From: CAG-882 sp050874385
Lineage (GTDB): Bacteria > Bacillota > Clostridia > Lachnospirales > Lachnospiraceae
Assembly (NCBI GenBank): GCA_050874385.1
Contig: JBNMKO010000003.1
Coordinates: 26,059-90,058 of the forward strand
DNA length: 64,000 nucleotides
Direction of reading: 5' to 3'
Shown: in pieces, positions 8,187-16,772 of the stretch
Layout: each line of letters begins with the position of its first letter
How positions within the stretch are numbered: position 1 is the stretch's first letter
Notes under the pieces: model-generated
Told to the model about the DNA's origin: nothing
What the model saw: the letters and a program-made list of their open reading frames with translations, nothing else
Databases searched by the model: none
Translations under genes and position numbers: made by a program

Positions 8187-9101
8187 ATGAAGATTGACAG
8201 GCAGTTGGGAATTTTATCAATATTATTACAGAAAGAAAGTGTTACAGCTTCATTTTTGGCGCAAATGTTTGAGGTGTCCATACGAACCATAAACAGGGAT
8301 GTTGAGGATTTATGCAAGGCGGGTATACCGATTGTGACAAGACAGGGTGTGGGCGGTGGGATTTCGATTATGGACGGTTACAAAATTGACAGGACAATGT
8401 TGACACATGCTGAAATGCAGGATATTCTTGCGGGTTTGCGAAGTCTTGACAGTGTAAACGGCACTAATAGATATGGGCAGTTGATGGAAAAATTGTCGAT
8501 AGGTTCTTCTGATTTTCTGGTGGGAAATCAGGCGGTATTGATTGATTTATCCTCGTGGTATAAGGACTCGCTTGCGCCAAAAATTGAGCTGATAAGAAGT
8601 GCTATAGAACAGCATAAGGAACTGAAGTTTCTATATTATGCTCCAAAAGGTGAGTCAGGTCGCACGATTGAGCCGTATTATCTGATATTTCGATGGTCGA
8701 GTTGGTATGTGTGGGGTTGGTGCAAAGACAGGGAAGATTTTCGGCTTTTCAAATTAAATCGCATGGATAATGTTCATTTATCCGAGAAGATTTTTTCGGA
8801 GAGAGAAGCACCTTTGCCAGATTTGGGAGATGAAAAAATATTCCCCGGAGGTATCAAGGTAAAAGCTCTGTTTGAGGCGGACTGTAAATGGAGACTGGTG
8901 GAGGAGTTTGGGGCGGGTTGTTTTAAGGAACGAAAAGATGGAAAACTTCTGTTTCAGGCTGACTATACTGATAAGGAAAATCTGCTCACATGGCTTTTGA
9001 CCTTTCGGGATAAGGCAGAGTTGCTTGAGCCAAAGGAATTGAGAGAGGAATTGTGGCAGAGTATTTTGCAAATGAAAAATAAGTATGATGATGACAAATG
9101 A
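8187..9101 (+). CDS. HTH/WYL-domain transcriptional regulator (YafY-like)
   Basis: The 304-residue product has an N-terminal DeoR-type winged helix (residues 5-60: LLQKESVTASFLAQMF, SIRTINRDVEDL). A WYL ligand-sensing domain follows at about 140-215 (EPYYLIFR, SSWYVWGWC, FRLFKLNRM), then a C-terminal WCX-type extension. WYL regulators usually sense nucleic acids, cyclic nucleotides or small molecules. The gene starts a three-gene operon: its stop overlaps or abuts the YjbR-like gene, followed by a GyrI-like gene. The 22-bp dispersed core sits just upstream and could be an operator. Confidence 0.88.
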   Translation: MKIDRQLGILSILLQKESVTASFLAQMFEVSIRTINRDVEDLCKAGIPIVTRQGVGGGISIMDGYKIDRTMLTHAEMQDILAGLRSLDSVNGTNRYGQLMEKLSIGSSDFLVGNQAVLIDLSSWYKDSLAPKIELIRSAIEQHKELKFLYYAPKGESGRTIEPYYLIFRWSSWYVWGWCKDREDFRLFKLNRMDNVHLSEKIFSEREAPLPDLGDEKIFPGGIKVKALFEADCKWRLVEEFGAGCFKERKDGKLLFQADYTDKENLLTWLLTFRDKAELLEPKELREELWQSILQMKNKYDDDK

Positions 9102-9112
9102 GGAGGAAATAT

Positions 9113-9496
9113 GTGGTGAGGTATACTTGGATAGATGATTTTCTTATGGAAAAAGCAGGAGTTACAAAACTTCCGCCGCAGTGGAATTGGATTCGCTATG
9201 CAGTGGGTGGAAAGATGTTTGCCGCGGTGTGTCTTGGACATGACAATAAGCCTGTCTATATAACCTTGAAATTGGAACCGGAAGAGGGAAGTTTTTTGCG
9301 CGGACAGTACGAGGACATTATTCCGGGATACTACATGAATAAACAACATTGGAATTCTATAAATCCGGATGGCAAGGTCGAAGATGATTTGTTAAAAGAT
9401 TTGTTGGACAAATCATATAACTTGGTGCTTGGAGGTTTCAGCAAGAAAAGACAAAAAGAAATTTTGGAAAGTGAAGGTGAGAAAAATGGCATTTGA
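9113..9496 (+). CDS. MmcQ/YjbR-family protein
   Basis: The product is a small (127-residue) cytoplasmic protein of the YjbR fold, a CyaY-like double wing sometimes described as DNA-binding. Characteristic features are the conserved start WIDDFLMEKAGV, then VGGKMFA and a GYYMNKQHWNS motif. An ATG at 9098 is in frame, but GAGGAGG (9100-9106) would lie inside the coding region. That RBS points to GTG 9113 as the real start. It sits between a WYL regulator and a GyrI-like gene, an association common in Firmicutes. Its molecular role is not established. Confidence 0.85.
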   Translation: MVRYTWIDDFLMEKAGVTKLPPQWNWIRYAVGGKMFAAVCLGHDNKPVYITLKLEPEEGSFLRGQYEDIIPGYYMNKQHWNSINPDGKVEDDLLKDLLDKSYNLVLGGFSKKRQKEILESEGEKNGI

Positions 9497-10184
9497 TTAT
9501 AAAAAAGAATATAGACAATTTTATATGCCAAAAAGCAAACCGGAACTCGTGAATATCCCACCGATGAATTATATTGCAGTGAGAGGGGAGGGAAATCCGA
9601 ATGAAGAAAATGGGGCATATCAACAGGCGATAAGTGTATTGTATGCCGTGGCATATACTCTGAAAATGAGTTATAAGACGGATTATAAAATTGAAGGATT
9701 TTTTGAGTATGTTGTTCCGCCGTTGGAGGGATTTTGGTGGCAGGATATACAACAGACGACTGAGACTGTGGCACATATTATGGCGCAAACTAACACAGTC
9801 AGCAGACACAAGAAAACAGCCGGTGTGGACTATAGCAATAAAGATACCTTTCAATGGATTTCTGTTATTCGTCTGCCTGATTTCATTACTAAAAAAGATT
9901 TTGATTGGGCTGTGGAAACTGCCACTAAAAAGAAAAAACTGGATTGTAGTGCGGCAAAATTTATGACAATCGATGAGGGCTTGTGTGTTCAGATAATGCA
10001 CACAGGTTCATTTGATGATGAACCTAAAACAGTGGCTTTGATGGACGAGTACATAGAACAGAATGGCTATGTAAATGACATAAATGCAAGCCGTTTGCAC
10101 CATGAAATTTATTTGTCCGATGCTAGAAAAGTGGCTCCTGAAAAATGGAAAACGGTTATAAGGCATCCGATAAAAAAGGCGTGA
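9486..10184 (+). CDS. GyrI-like small-molecule-binding domain protein
   Basis: The 232-residue protein starts MAFDYKKEYRQFY and has the SOUL/GyrI-like pattern (NYIAVRGEGNPNE, WISVIRLPDFI, LCVQIMHTGSFDDEP, HHEIYLSDARK). This family binds small molecules or acts as a regulatory/hydrolase domain. ATG 9486 is chosen for its GAAGGTGAG upstream sequence; the in-frame ATG 57 bases earlier lacks a RBS. It overlaps the YjbR-like gene by 11 bp, so the two are translationally coupled. No DNA-binding domain is attached; a sensory or stress role with the WYL regulator is an inference. Confidence 0.85.
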   Translation: MAFDYKKEYRQFYMPKSKPELVNIPPMNYIAVRGEGNPNEENGAYQQAISVLYAVAYTLKMSYKTDYKIEGFFEYVVPPLEGFWWQDIQQTTETVAHIMAQTNTVSRHKKTAGVDYSNKDTFQWISVIRLPDFITKKDFDWAVETATKKKKLDCSAAKFMTIDEGLCVQIMHTGSFDDEPKTVALMDEYIEQNGYVNDINASRLHHEIYLSDARKVAPEKWKTVIRHPIKKA

Positions 10185-10199
10185 AAAATTCATCAAAAC

Positions 10200-10243
10200 G
10201 CGGACAGGATACTTCGACCTCTTAGGTCGGGAAGAATGTCCGC
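10200..10243. repeat. strong bipartite hairpin after the WYL operon
   Basis: GCGGACA (10200-10206) pairs with TGTCCGC (10237-10243), and inside it CGACCT (10215-10220) pairs with AGGTCG (10224-10229). There is no T run afterwards, so this may be a terminator-like or protein-binding structure. Confidence 0.6.
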
Positions 10244-10426
10244 TTCACAGAAAAAGTATAAATGTTGTCAGCAAAATAGAAAAGATTTATCGCAACGATA
10301 TTTAACAAAACCAGTGCAAAAGTGTAAAGAATAGTAGGTGGACATCTGCTGTTCTTTTTTTTATTATAATGTTAAGAATGGTGGCAAAAGTAAGAAAAAT
10401 AAGAAAGATTGGAGAGAAGGGAAATT

Positions 10427-10852
10427 ATGTTTAGAGAGAACTTGATTGCGCTTAGAAAGCTGCACAACATATCGCAGGAGGAACTTGCAGAAAAGGTCGG
10501 CGTGAGCAGACAGACAATGTCAAAGTATGAGACAGGGGAGTCCGTTCCGGATATTGATAAAACCAAGGCTATAGCGGATGTTTTTGGCGTTTCTTTGGAT
10601 GACTTGGTAAATTTCAATCCGGCGGAAAATGAGGGACTTAAAATTCCGCCAAAGGGCAAGCATATGTTTGGAATTGTCAAAGTCGGTGATAAAGGGCAGA
10701 TTGTAATTCCGGCGCGGGCGAGAAAGATTTTTGACATTCAGCCGGGAGACAACTTGATTGTCCTTGGAGATGAAGGGCAGGGAATTGCCATCATAAAGGA
10801 AAAAGGGCTTATGGATTTGTTAAATATGGCGAGGGAGGAGAACGAAAAATGA
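10427..10852 (+). CDS. XRE-type HTH plus AbrB/SpoVT-domain transcriptional regulator
   Basis: The 141-residue protein joins two DNA-binding modules. An XRE helix-turn-helix covers residues 5-60 (LRKLHNISQEELAEKVGVSR, QTMSKYETGES). A swapped-hairpin AbrB domain covers about 82-128 (VGDKGQIVIPARARKIFDI, PGDNLIVL). ATG 10427 has GAGAAGGG upstream; an in-frame TTG 18 bases earlier would bury that RBS. Its end overlaps the ABC ATPase start (ATGA). It probably regulates this operon. Confidence 0.9.
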   Translation: MFRENLIALRKLHNISQEELAEKVGVSRQTMSKYETGESVPDIDKTKAIADVFGVSLDDLVNFNPAENEGLKIPPKGKHMFGIVKVGDKGQIVIPARARKIFDIQPGDNLIVLGDEGQGIAIIKEKGLMDLLNMAREENEK

Positions 10853-11592
10853 GTGTGATATTGTCGGTAAGGCATCTGAAAAAAGAATATGAAAAATTCA
10901 CGTTGGATGATATTTCGTTTGAAGTGGAAAGCGGCATGATTATGGGATTGATTGGCCGCAATGGTGCAGGAAAGACAACCACGATTAAATCCATTTTGAA
11001 TTTAATTCATATTTCCGGCGGAGAAATCGTGTATTTTGGAAAAAATTTCAGGGAGAATGAGGCGGAAATCAAGGAACAGATAGGGTATGCGGGCGGTGCG
11101 GTGGACTATTATAAAAAGAAAAAAATCCGTGACATTGTAAGTGTGACAAAAACCTTTTATCAGACATGGGATGATGCGCTATACCGCAAATATACAGAGA
11201 TATTTGAGTTAGATGAGGATAAGACCCCGGCGCAGCTCTCCGAGGGTATGAGAGTAAAATTAAATCTTGCAATCGCACTGTCACATGGTGCAAAATTGCT
11301 TATTTTGGATGAACCGACAAGCGGACTTGACCCGGTGTCAAGAGATGAACTCTTGGAGATATTTAGGTATCTTGCAAAGGAGGGAGTGGCTATTTTATTT
11401 TCCACCCACATCACTTCCGATTTGGATAAATGCGCGGATGCAATCACATATATCAGAAAGGGGAGAATGGAGTTTTCAGGGCGGATGGATAATTACATAC
11501 GACAGTGCAGTGAACAAGGAATAGGGACGAATTTGGAGGAGATTATGATTTATTTTGAGAAGGAGGCACTCTATGAAAAATTTGATGCGTAA
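10849..11592 (+). CDS. ABC transporter ATP-binding protein
   Basis: The 247-residue cytoplasmic ATPase has Walker A GRNGAGKTT (36-44), signature LSEGMRVKL (about 130), Walker B LLILDEPTSGLDP and switch His in FSTHITSD. This is the pattern of two-component ABC-2 exporters of the YxlF/BcrA type. It overlaps the regulator upstream by 4 bp and the permease downstream by 20 bp. Substrate is unknown; such cassettes often export antimicrobial peptides or toxic compounds. Confidence 0.95.
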   Translation: MSVILSVRHLKKEYEKFTLDDISFEVESGMIMGLIGRNGAGKTTTIKSILNLIHISGGEIVYFGKNFRENEAEIKEQIGYAGGAVDYYKKKKIRDIVSVTKTFYQTWDDALYRKYTEIFELDEDKTPAQLSEGMRVKLNLAIALSHGAKLLILDEPTSGLDPVSRDELLEIFRYLAKEGVAILFSTHITSDLDKCADAITYIRKGRMEFSGRMDNYIRQCSEQGIGTNLEEIMIYFEKEALYEKFDA

Positions 11593-12226
11593 AGAGATAA
11601 AGCTTTCGGCTTCTCCGATTTCATTTATTTTTATTTTATTTTCTGCTATGGCGATGGTTCCGGGATATCCTATTCTTGTCGGCGCATTTTTTGTCTGCTT
11701 TGGGGTGTTTCAGTCTTTTCAGAATGCGTGTGTGAACAACGATATTTTATACACGGTTTTACTGCCGATAAAAAAGACGGATGCCGTGAAAGCAAAATAT
11801 GGATTTACAATTATTATTCAGATGATTAGTTTTGTGATTATGGTTATACTCACAATTCTTCGCATGACGTTGATGGCAGATGCAGTTCCATATACCAACA
11901 ATGCAATGATGAACGCAAACCAATTTTTCTTGGCGGGAAATCTTTTGGTATTTGCGCTGTTTAACTGGTTGTTTGTCGGTGGATTTTTTAAAACGGCTTA
12001 CAAATATGGCAGACCATTTTTGATTTTTTCGGCTGCCTCGTTTCTTTTGGTCACGATTGCGGAGACATTGCATCATATTCCGGGATTGCAATTTTTGAAT
12101 AACACAGATACAATGGGAGATGGCAGAATGTGGTTGGTGTTGGCTGCCGCTTTTATTGTGTATATTTTGGTTTCAGTAATGTCGTGCAAGGCTTCAATAA
12201 GAAGGTTTGAGACGGTGGATATGTGA
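11573..12226 (+). CDS. ABC-2-type transporter permease
   Basis: The 217-residue membrane protein has about six hydrophobic segments (for example ISFIFILFSAMAMV, MISFVIMVILTIL, FLAGNLLVFALFNWLFVGG). It resembles ABC-2 permeases of the small Firmicutes cassettes (ABC2_membrane_5-like). ATG 11573 with AAGGAGG (11560-11566) is the start, inside the ATPase gene's end. Probable partner of the ATPase encoded just before it. Confidence 0.85.
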   Translation: MKNLMRKEIKLSASPISFIFILFSAMAMVPGYPILVGAFFVCFGVFQSFQNACVNNDILYTVLLPIKKTDAVKAKYGFTIIIQMISFVIMVILTILRMTLMADAVPYTNNAMMNANQFFLAGNLLVFALFNWLFVGGFFKTAYKYGRPFLIFSAASFLLVTIAETLHHIPGLQFLNNTDTMGDGRMWLVLAAAFIVYILVSVMSCKASIRRFETVDM

Positions 12227-12258
12227 TATGCACAATGTAATGCGGTATAGCCAAGAAA

Positions 12259-12280
12259 GTCGATTGTGAATATCTGATTG
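12259..12280 (+). repeat. 22-bp dispersed core, copy 2
   Basis: This matches the shared core (GATTGTGAATATCTGATTG), preceded by CCAAGAAAGTC. It lies 40-60 bases upstream of the SGNH-like gene, a position like that of copy 1. Confidence 0.65.
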
Positions 12281-12320
12281 ATTTCTGCATTTGTATTGTA
12301 AATGAGAAAGGGGAAAGTAC

Positions 12321-13577
12321 ATGACGAAAAAAAGCAAATGCTATGGAATACAGGTAAGGTTTGAAAAACTTGAAAATACCATCGTGATTTATAATGGAAA
12401 TTCTTTTGAAATAAATGATTTGGATGTTCAGATATCAGAAGATGCAGTAAAGCGTTTTTACCATATTAATACTATTGGCAGCTTTTCGGAATGGAAAGAA
12501 AACCAACATGGGAACATTGTGGAAATAAAGCGCAAAGAATTTAATTCCTTTGGGTATTTTGAAGGAAAACCTCATGTAATAAATACGGAGCTTTTTGATG
12601 AAAATACGGGAGTTTATGAGGGAGAACCTCACCACGCACTGGTGTGGCCTGACACAGATTCGGATGAAAATTGGAGAAAGCAGCTTACATTTCAGGTGAA
12701 AGAAAATGCTGTGGAGGTAAATATCAGTTTTATTGCGCGAGGCCCTAAAATGGCATTTTGTGGGCATAGCTTTACAGGTCTATGGGATAGTTCTTATTAC
12801 TATTTTAGAGAGTTGGCGAAAATGGGAGGTTGGAATGCCAGGCTGTCCTATAGTTACTGGGGAGGAACCGGAATTGCACATTATGCTGGACTGGTGGAAG
12901 GCTGTAAGGAGAGAGCAGAACAGTGCGAAAAACTTATAAATGGAAATGAGTATTATGATTTTTTTATTGTGGCAGGAAACAGTAACGAAGCGGTGGATAC
13001 TTATAGTGGAAAAGTTGGAGCGACAGATTATAGACAAAGACCTCGTATGTTGCAGGGCGCGAAAATCTTACACGACAAGATAAAAAGAAAAGCCGGACGA
13101 ATGTTTTTGTGGGCTCCGCATGCGTATCAATATGGATATTTTCAGGGTATGACACCAAAGCCTTGGAAACAGGGTGATGTGGGTGACATTTATAGCAGAG
13201 ACGGACAGGATTTTTTACTGACCATGACGACAGAAATGATGGCAGACGCAAATGTTAAATGGTATCAGCAGATGGCGAAAGAGCTGGGAAATGATACAGA
13301 TGTGTTGCCGGTATGTCTGGCATATGCAAAACTCAGGGAAAAGTATGGACTCTCAATAAATCCTTATCTGTCGCCGGAAAAAGGCGGAGATTATGGACAT
13401 CAAAATAATATAGGAAACTATATTGCAGCCTGTCTGATATATTCATATGTATTTAACGAAAGTCCTGAAGGCTTGGGTGTTCCGATATCGCACACATTTG
13501 GTATGCCCGGGGGAAAAATTTCGGATGAGCAGGCACAAATTATACAACAGATTTGCTGGAAGGTATATAACATATGA
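12321..13577 (+). CDS. SGNH-hydrolase-like protein, probable DUF4886-type
   Basis: The 418-residue product has no signal peptide. Residues 1-135 form a beta-rich N-terminal part. From about residue 148 a GHSFTGLWDSSYYYFREL segment resembles the Ser-containing block I of SGNH/GDSL esterases (G.SFT). Later FFIVAGNSNE and MFLWAPHAYQYG fit the central blocks, and HQNNIGNYIAACLIY near the C-terminus fits the His-containing block V. DUF4886 proteins are my closest recollection. Substrate is unknown. GAAAGGGGAAAG precedes the ATG. The stop overlaps the next gene by 4 bp. Confidence 0.55.
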   Translation: MTKKSKCYGIQVRFEKLENTIVIYNGNSFEINDLDVQISEDAVKRFYHINTIGSFSEWKENQHGNIVEIKRKEFNSFGYFEGKPHVINTELFDENTGVYEGEPHHALVWPDTDSDENWRKQLTFQVKENAVEVNISFIARGPKMAFCGHSFTGLWDSSYYYFRELAKMGGWNARLSYSYWGGTGIAHYAGLVEGCKERAEQCEKLINGNEYYDFFIVAGNSNEAVDTYSGKVGATDYRQRPRMLQGAKILHDKIKRKAGRMFLWAPHAYQYGYFQGMTPKPWKQGDVGDIYSRDGQDFLLTMTTEMMADANVKWYQQMAKELGNDTDVLPVCLAYAKLREKYGLSINPYLSPEKGGDYGHQNNIGNYIAACLIYSYVFNESPEGLGVPISHTFGMPGGKISDEQAQIIQQICWKVYNI

Positions 13578-14131
13578 AAGTTATAATAAATCCGCTTGAG
13601 GGTATAGTTATTGAGGATAACTTATCTGGGGCAGTATCACAAGTAACGCTTGCGGTATGCAGGGATGTAAAAATCAATTTTGGAATGAGCAAAGATGAAG
13701 TATCTGAGATACTTGGCAAAGCTGAGTGTGAGGACGGAAACAGACATTTTTATTTTGACAATGAACTTGCGATTGATTATGATGAAGCGAACACAGTTGA
13801 ATTTGTAGAGTTTCTTGGAGGCATAAGCGGAACAGTGTAGCCTGTCATCTATGACGTATCTGTTTTTGAGGGTGATGCGGGCGAGCTGTTTGACACTTTA
13901 AAGTCCCATAATGCTGGTGAGATTGAGGATAACGAAGATGGTTATTCATACTGCTTTAAAGAAATCAGCATCGGGCTATACAGACCCTCAACCCCGGAAA
14001 GCGTTCAGATGGATATTAAGGAAATGAAGGCTGATGGAGTGGTTGACCAGAATTATATAGATGAAGAGCTGATGAAAGCTAATCACTGGGCGACCATAGG
14101 AGTTGGGGGAGCAGATTATTACAAAAGATAA
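13574..14131 (+). pseudogene. conserved hypothetical gene interrupted by an in-frame TAG
   Basis: An 88-codon reading frame starts at 13574, overlapping the previous stop, and ends at TAG 13838-13840. The same frame then continues for 96 sense codons to TAA at 14129-14131. The continuation (PVIYDVSVFEGDAGELFD, then DNEDGYSYCFKEISIGLYR) looks like genuine coding sequence: acidic, soluble, and with the amino-acid make-up of the first part. A single nonsense change in an about 185-residue gene explains this best. The protein resembles small cytoplasmic proteins of unknown function that accompany secreted effectors. I cannot name it. Readthrough or a sequencing error remain possible. Confidence 0.7.
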
Positions 14132-14176
14132 TGAAATATTAATGTTAAGGATTTTTATTTTTCCGTGGGGACCTTT

Positions 14177-15070
14177 TTAGGGAAGCGGTGTTAACATTTT
14201 TTTATATTCTGCCGGTGAACATCCGGCAATCTTTTTAAATACTTTTGAAAAGTAATATGCGTCGTGAAAGCCGCACTTAGTGGCAGCCTCGCCGCAGGTA
14301 TACAGACCTGTGGCGAGGTATTTTTTTGCGTTTTGGATGCGGATGCGGTTGAGGGTTGAGAAGATTGTGTCGCCTGTTTCCTTTTTGAATACACGGTTGA
14401 GATAGTCAAAATTACAGTGAAACATCGTCTCTATTTTTGTGCTGTCAATGTCCTCATTGTAATTGGCAGCAAGGTAGTGTCTTAGGCTTATGACATATCC
14501 GCCTGCGCGTGAGTCTGCGGCGATGGAGTGGGCGAGCTTGCGCCTGTAATTTTGTGAGAGCATACCGATAAGCTCACACAGCAGACTGCTCATAAGGTAT
14601 GCGTTGAGTGTCATGTCGTGTATACACTCAAGAAGTTTTGACAGGGTCAGGTTAAACTCAGCCGCAATACCGTTGACATCAATATGCCCGGTTTTCGGGA
14701 AAAAGGGGAGCATAAATGCAGCCTTGTTGTTATTGTTTGCAAGGCTGTTTTTGTTATAATAATTATTATAAATATTCTCAATCATATCAACACCGTCAAG
14801 CGCAAAGTGAATGTATGTAAAATTGCATGTGGTAGCGCTAAGTCCTTCATGCTCAAACTTAGGGTCAAGCAAAATGTAGTCTCCCTCTGTCAGAAGATAC
14901 TCGCGTTTGTCCTCGCGGATGTGAAGTTCACCGGAATGAATGTAATAAAAAATATATTCCTGTGCCTGTCTCTTAAAGTGTATGTACGGCGGCTTTATAT
15001 TGGCGGTGTCACAGAGAGATATCTGCGGAAGTGAGCGGGATGTGATTTTATAAAAAATGTCGTTATTCAT
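14177..15070 (-). CDS. AraC-family transcriptional regulator
   Basis: The 297-residue product has an N-terminal cupin-like sensing domain (QEYIFYYIHSGELHIRED, LTEGDYILLDPKFEHEG). Two C-terminal AraC helix-turn-helix motifs follow (YNEDIDSTKIETMFHCNFDY, then GFHDAYYFSKVFKKIAGCSP near residue 275). It is the carbohydrate/metabolite-type layout. Start MNNDIFYK at 15070 has AGGAG upstream on the minus strand; the longer frame to 15154 has no RBS. It is divergent from a MATE exporter and could control it. Confidence 0.92.
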   Translation of the reverse strand: MNNDIFYKITSRSLPQISLCDTANIKPPYIHFKRQAQEYIFYYIHSGELHIREDKREYLLTEGDYILLDPKFEHEGLSATTCNFTYIHFALDGVDMIENIYNNYYNKNSLANNNNKAAFMLPFFPKTGHIDVNGIAAEFNLTLSKLLECIHDMTLNAYLMSSLLCELIGMLSQNYRRKLAHSIAADSRAGGYVISLRHYLAANYNEDIDSTKIETMFHCNFDYLNRVFKKETGDTIFSTLNRIRIQNAKKYLATGLYTCGEAATKCGFHDAYYFSKVFKKIAGCSPAEYKKMLTPLP

Positions 15071-15293
15071 AATAAAAACTCCTAAGAAAAACAATGTCAA
15101 GCCTGAAAATGAAAGCGTTAAATTACAATATAATAATATGATTTTATGGGACAAAATGCAATATAAAGTCGCTAAAATACAAAAAATAAGTCACTATTAT
15201 ATATTTTGTTTTATTTTGTTTGGATGTATTATAAACAAGGCTTAAAGCTAAATACAATATGCACAGATATAAAAATGAAAAGAGGAATTTCAC

Positions 15294-16628
15294 ATGAAGG
15301 ATATGACAAAGGGAAAACCGTTAAAGCTGATTATTGGTTTTGCTATACCTATGCTTATAGGTAATATTTTTCAGCAGGTGTACAATGTCGCGGACACGAT
15401 GATTGTCGGGCGTTATCTGGGTGAAAATGCGCTCGCCGGGGTTGGAAGTACTGGTACACTGACATATTTTCTGCTCGCACTGGTCAGCGGAATGTGCAAC
15501 GGGGCAGGGCTTGTGATAGCGCAGTGTTTTGGATGTGGCAACAAGGAGAGACTTTCTAGAGTTGTGACGGCGCTTATATGGGTTGCGGGAGCGTTGACAT
15601 GTGTTGTGGCTGTGATAGGAATGTTTTTCTCCGAATTTTTTCTGCGCCTGTTAAGTGTGCCGGATGATGTTATAGGGTATTCGGTTGAGTATCTTCATAT
15701 AATATATACTTTTGTCTTTGGAAGTGTTCTGTATAATGGGTGCGGCGCGATACTCAACAGTGTCGGAGACTCCAAGACACCACTCCGCGCGGTTATAGCT
15801 TCGTCCCTTGTAAATATAGCGCTTGATTTGTTTTTCATTGTAAAATGTAATCTCGGCGTGGCGGGCGCGGCTTATGCAACAATCGCCGCACAGTGTGTTT
15901 CAGCGGCTATATGTCTTGTGAAAATTGTAAATATAAGGGCTGAGATTGGACTTGTACACATGAAGAGAAAGCCTGAAAAGGAGTATATAAAGCTCATTGT
16001 CAGAACGGGATTTCCGGCGGCATTCCAGTCATGTATGATATCGCTTGGGGGAATGAGTGTGCAGAGACTTGTCAATTCCTTTGGCTCGTCGGTAATGGCG
16101 GCTTATGTAGCAGCCAACCGAGTGGACAGCGTTGCAATTCAGGTAATCGTTTCAATCGGAAATGCGCTCTCGGTATTTACCGGGCAGAATATAGGACAGA
16201 ACAGGTACGACAGAATTAAGGAGGCACTTTATAAGACGCTCGCCGTCATGGTTGCGGCAAGTGCTTTTATCGCGGCGGCGGTTCTCGTATTCAGAGTACA
16301 GCTTATGACATTGTTCCTAGATGCCAATGAGTCGGGAAAAGCTATTGAGATTGGGTGTACATATCTGACAATCATCGGCGTGGCCTATGTGATAGCCGGA
16401 ATTATGCAGAGCTACCAGAATGTGATAAGAGGAGCAGGCGATGTCAACACATGTATGGTTGCAGGTCTTACGGAGCTTTCGGGAAGAATTGTGTTCGCAT
16501 ATCTTTTGTCGGGAATACTCGGTGTCACCGGAATATGGATTGCAACACCACTATCATGGAGCTGTGGCTGTATAATACCAGTTATCAGATATTATTCGGG
16601 AAAATGGAAAAATAAAAAACTGGCATAA
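15294..16628 (+). CDS. MATE-family multidrug efflux transporter
   Basis: The 444-residue integral membrane protein has twelve expected helices and the repeated MATE pattern. It starts MKDMTKGKPLKLIIGFAIP with GNIFQQVYNVADTMIVGR. MATE proteins export cationic drugs or metabolites using a Na+ or H+ gradient. GAGGAATTTCAC precedes the ATG. A divergent AraC regulator lies 223 bp upstream. It is homologous to the second MATE gene at 18754, the two being separated by argS. Confidence 0.95.
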   Translation: MKDMTKGKPLKLIIGFAIPMLIGNIFQQVYNVADTMIVGRYLGENALAGVGSTGTLTYFLLALVSGMCNGAGLVIAQCFGCGNKERLSRVVTALIWVAGALTCVVAVIGMFFSEFFLRLLSVPDDVIGYSVEYLHIIYTFVFGSVLYNGCGAILNSVGDSKTPLRAVIASSLVNIALDLFFIVKCNLGVAGAAYATIAAQCVSAAICLVKIVNIRAEIGLVHMKRKPEKEYIKLIVRTGFPAAFQSCMISLGGMSVQRLVNSFGSSVMAAYVAANRVDSVAIQVIVSIGNALSVFTGQNIGQNRYDRIKEALYKTLAVMVAASAFIAAAVLVFRVQLMTLFLDANESGKAIEIGCTYLTIIGVAYVIAGIMQSYQNVIRGAGDVNTCMVAGLTELSGRIVFAYLLSGILGVTGIWIATPLSWSCGCIIPVIRYYSGKWKNKKLA

Positions 16629-16697
16629 CCGTAAGAAGATTAATTTTAAACGTGTATCAGAAGAATATGCAAAGACACACAATGACAATGGCACCCA

Positions 16698-16726
16698 TTG
16701 ACATCTTGCATTAATCGTATTAAAAT
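16698..16726 (+). promoter_or_regulatory. probable argS promoter
   Basis: TTGACA (16698-16703), 17-bp spacer, TAAAAT (16721-16726), about 45 bases before the argS start. Confidence 0.6.
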
Positions 16727-16772
16727 GATGAATAATTGACCATAAACATGTATCATAAGAGAAAGGGATAAA

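Noticed and set aside
13838..13840. TAG read as a recoded amino acid (pyrrolysine)
   Set aside because: No pyrrolysine genes or insertion signals are in the window; a single nonsense change is simpler.
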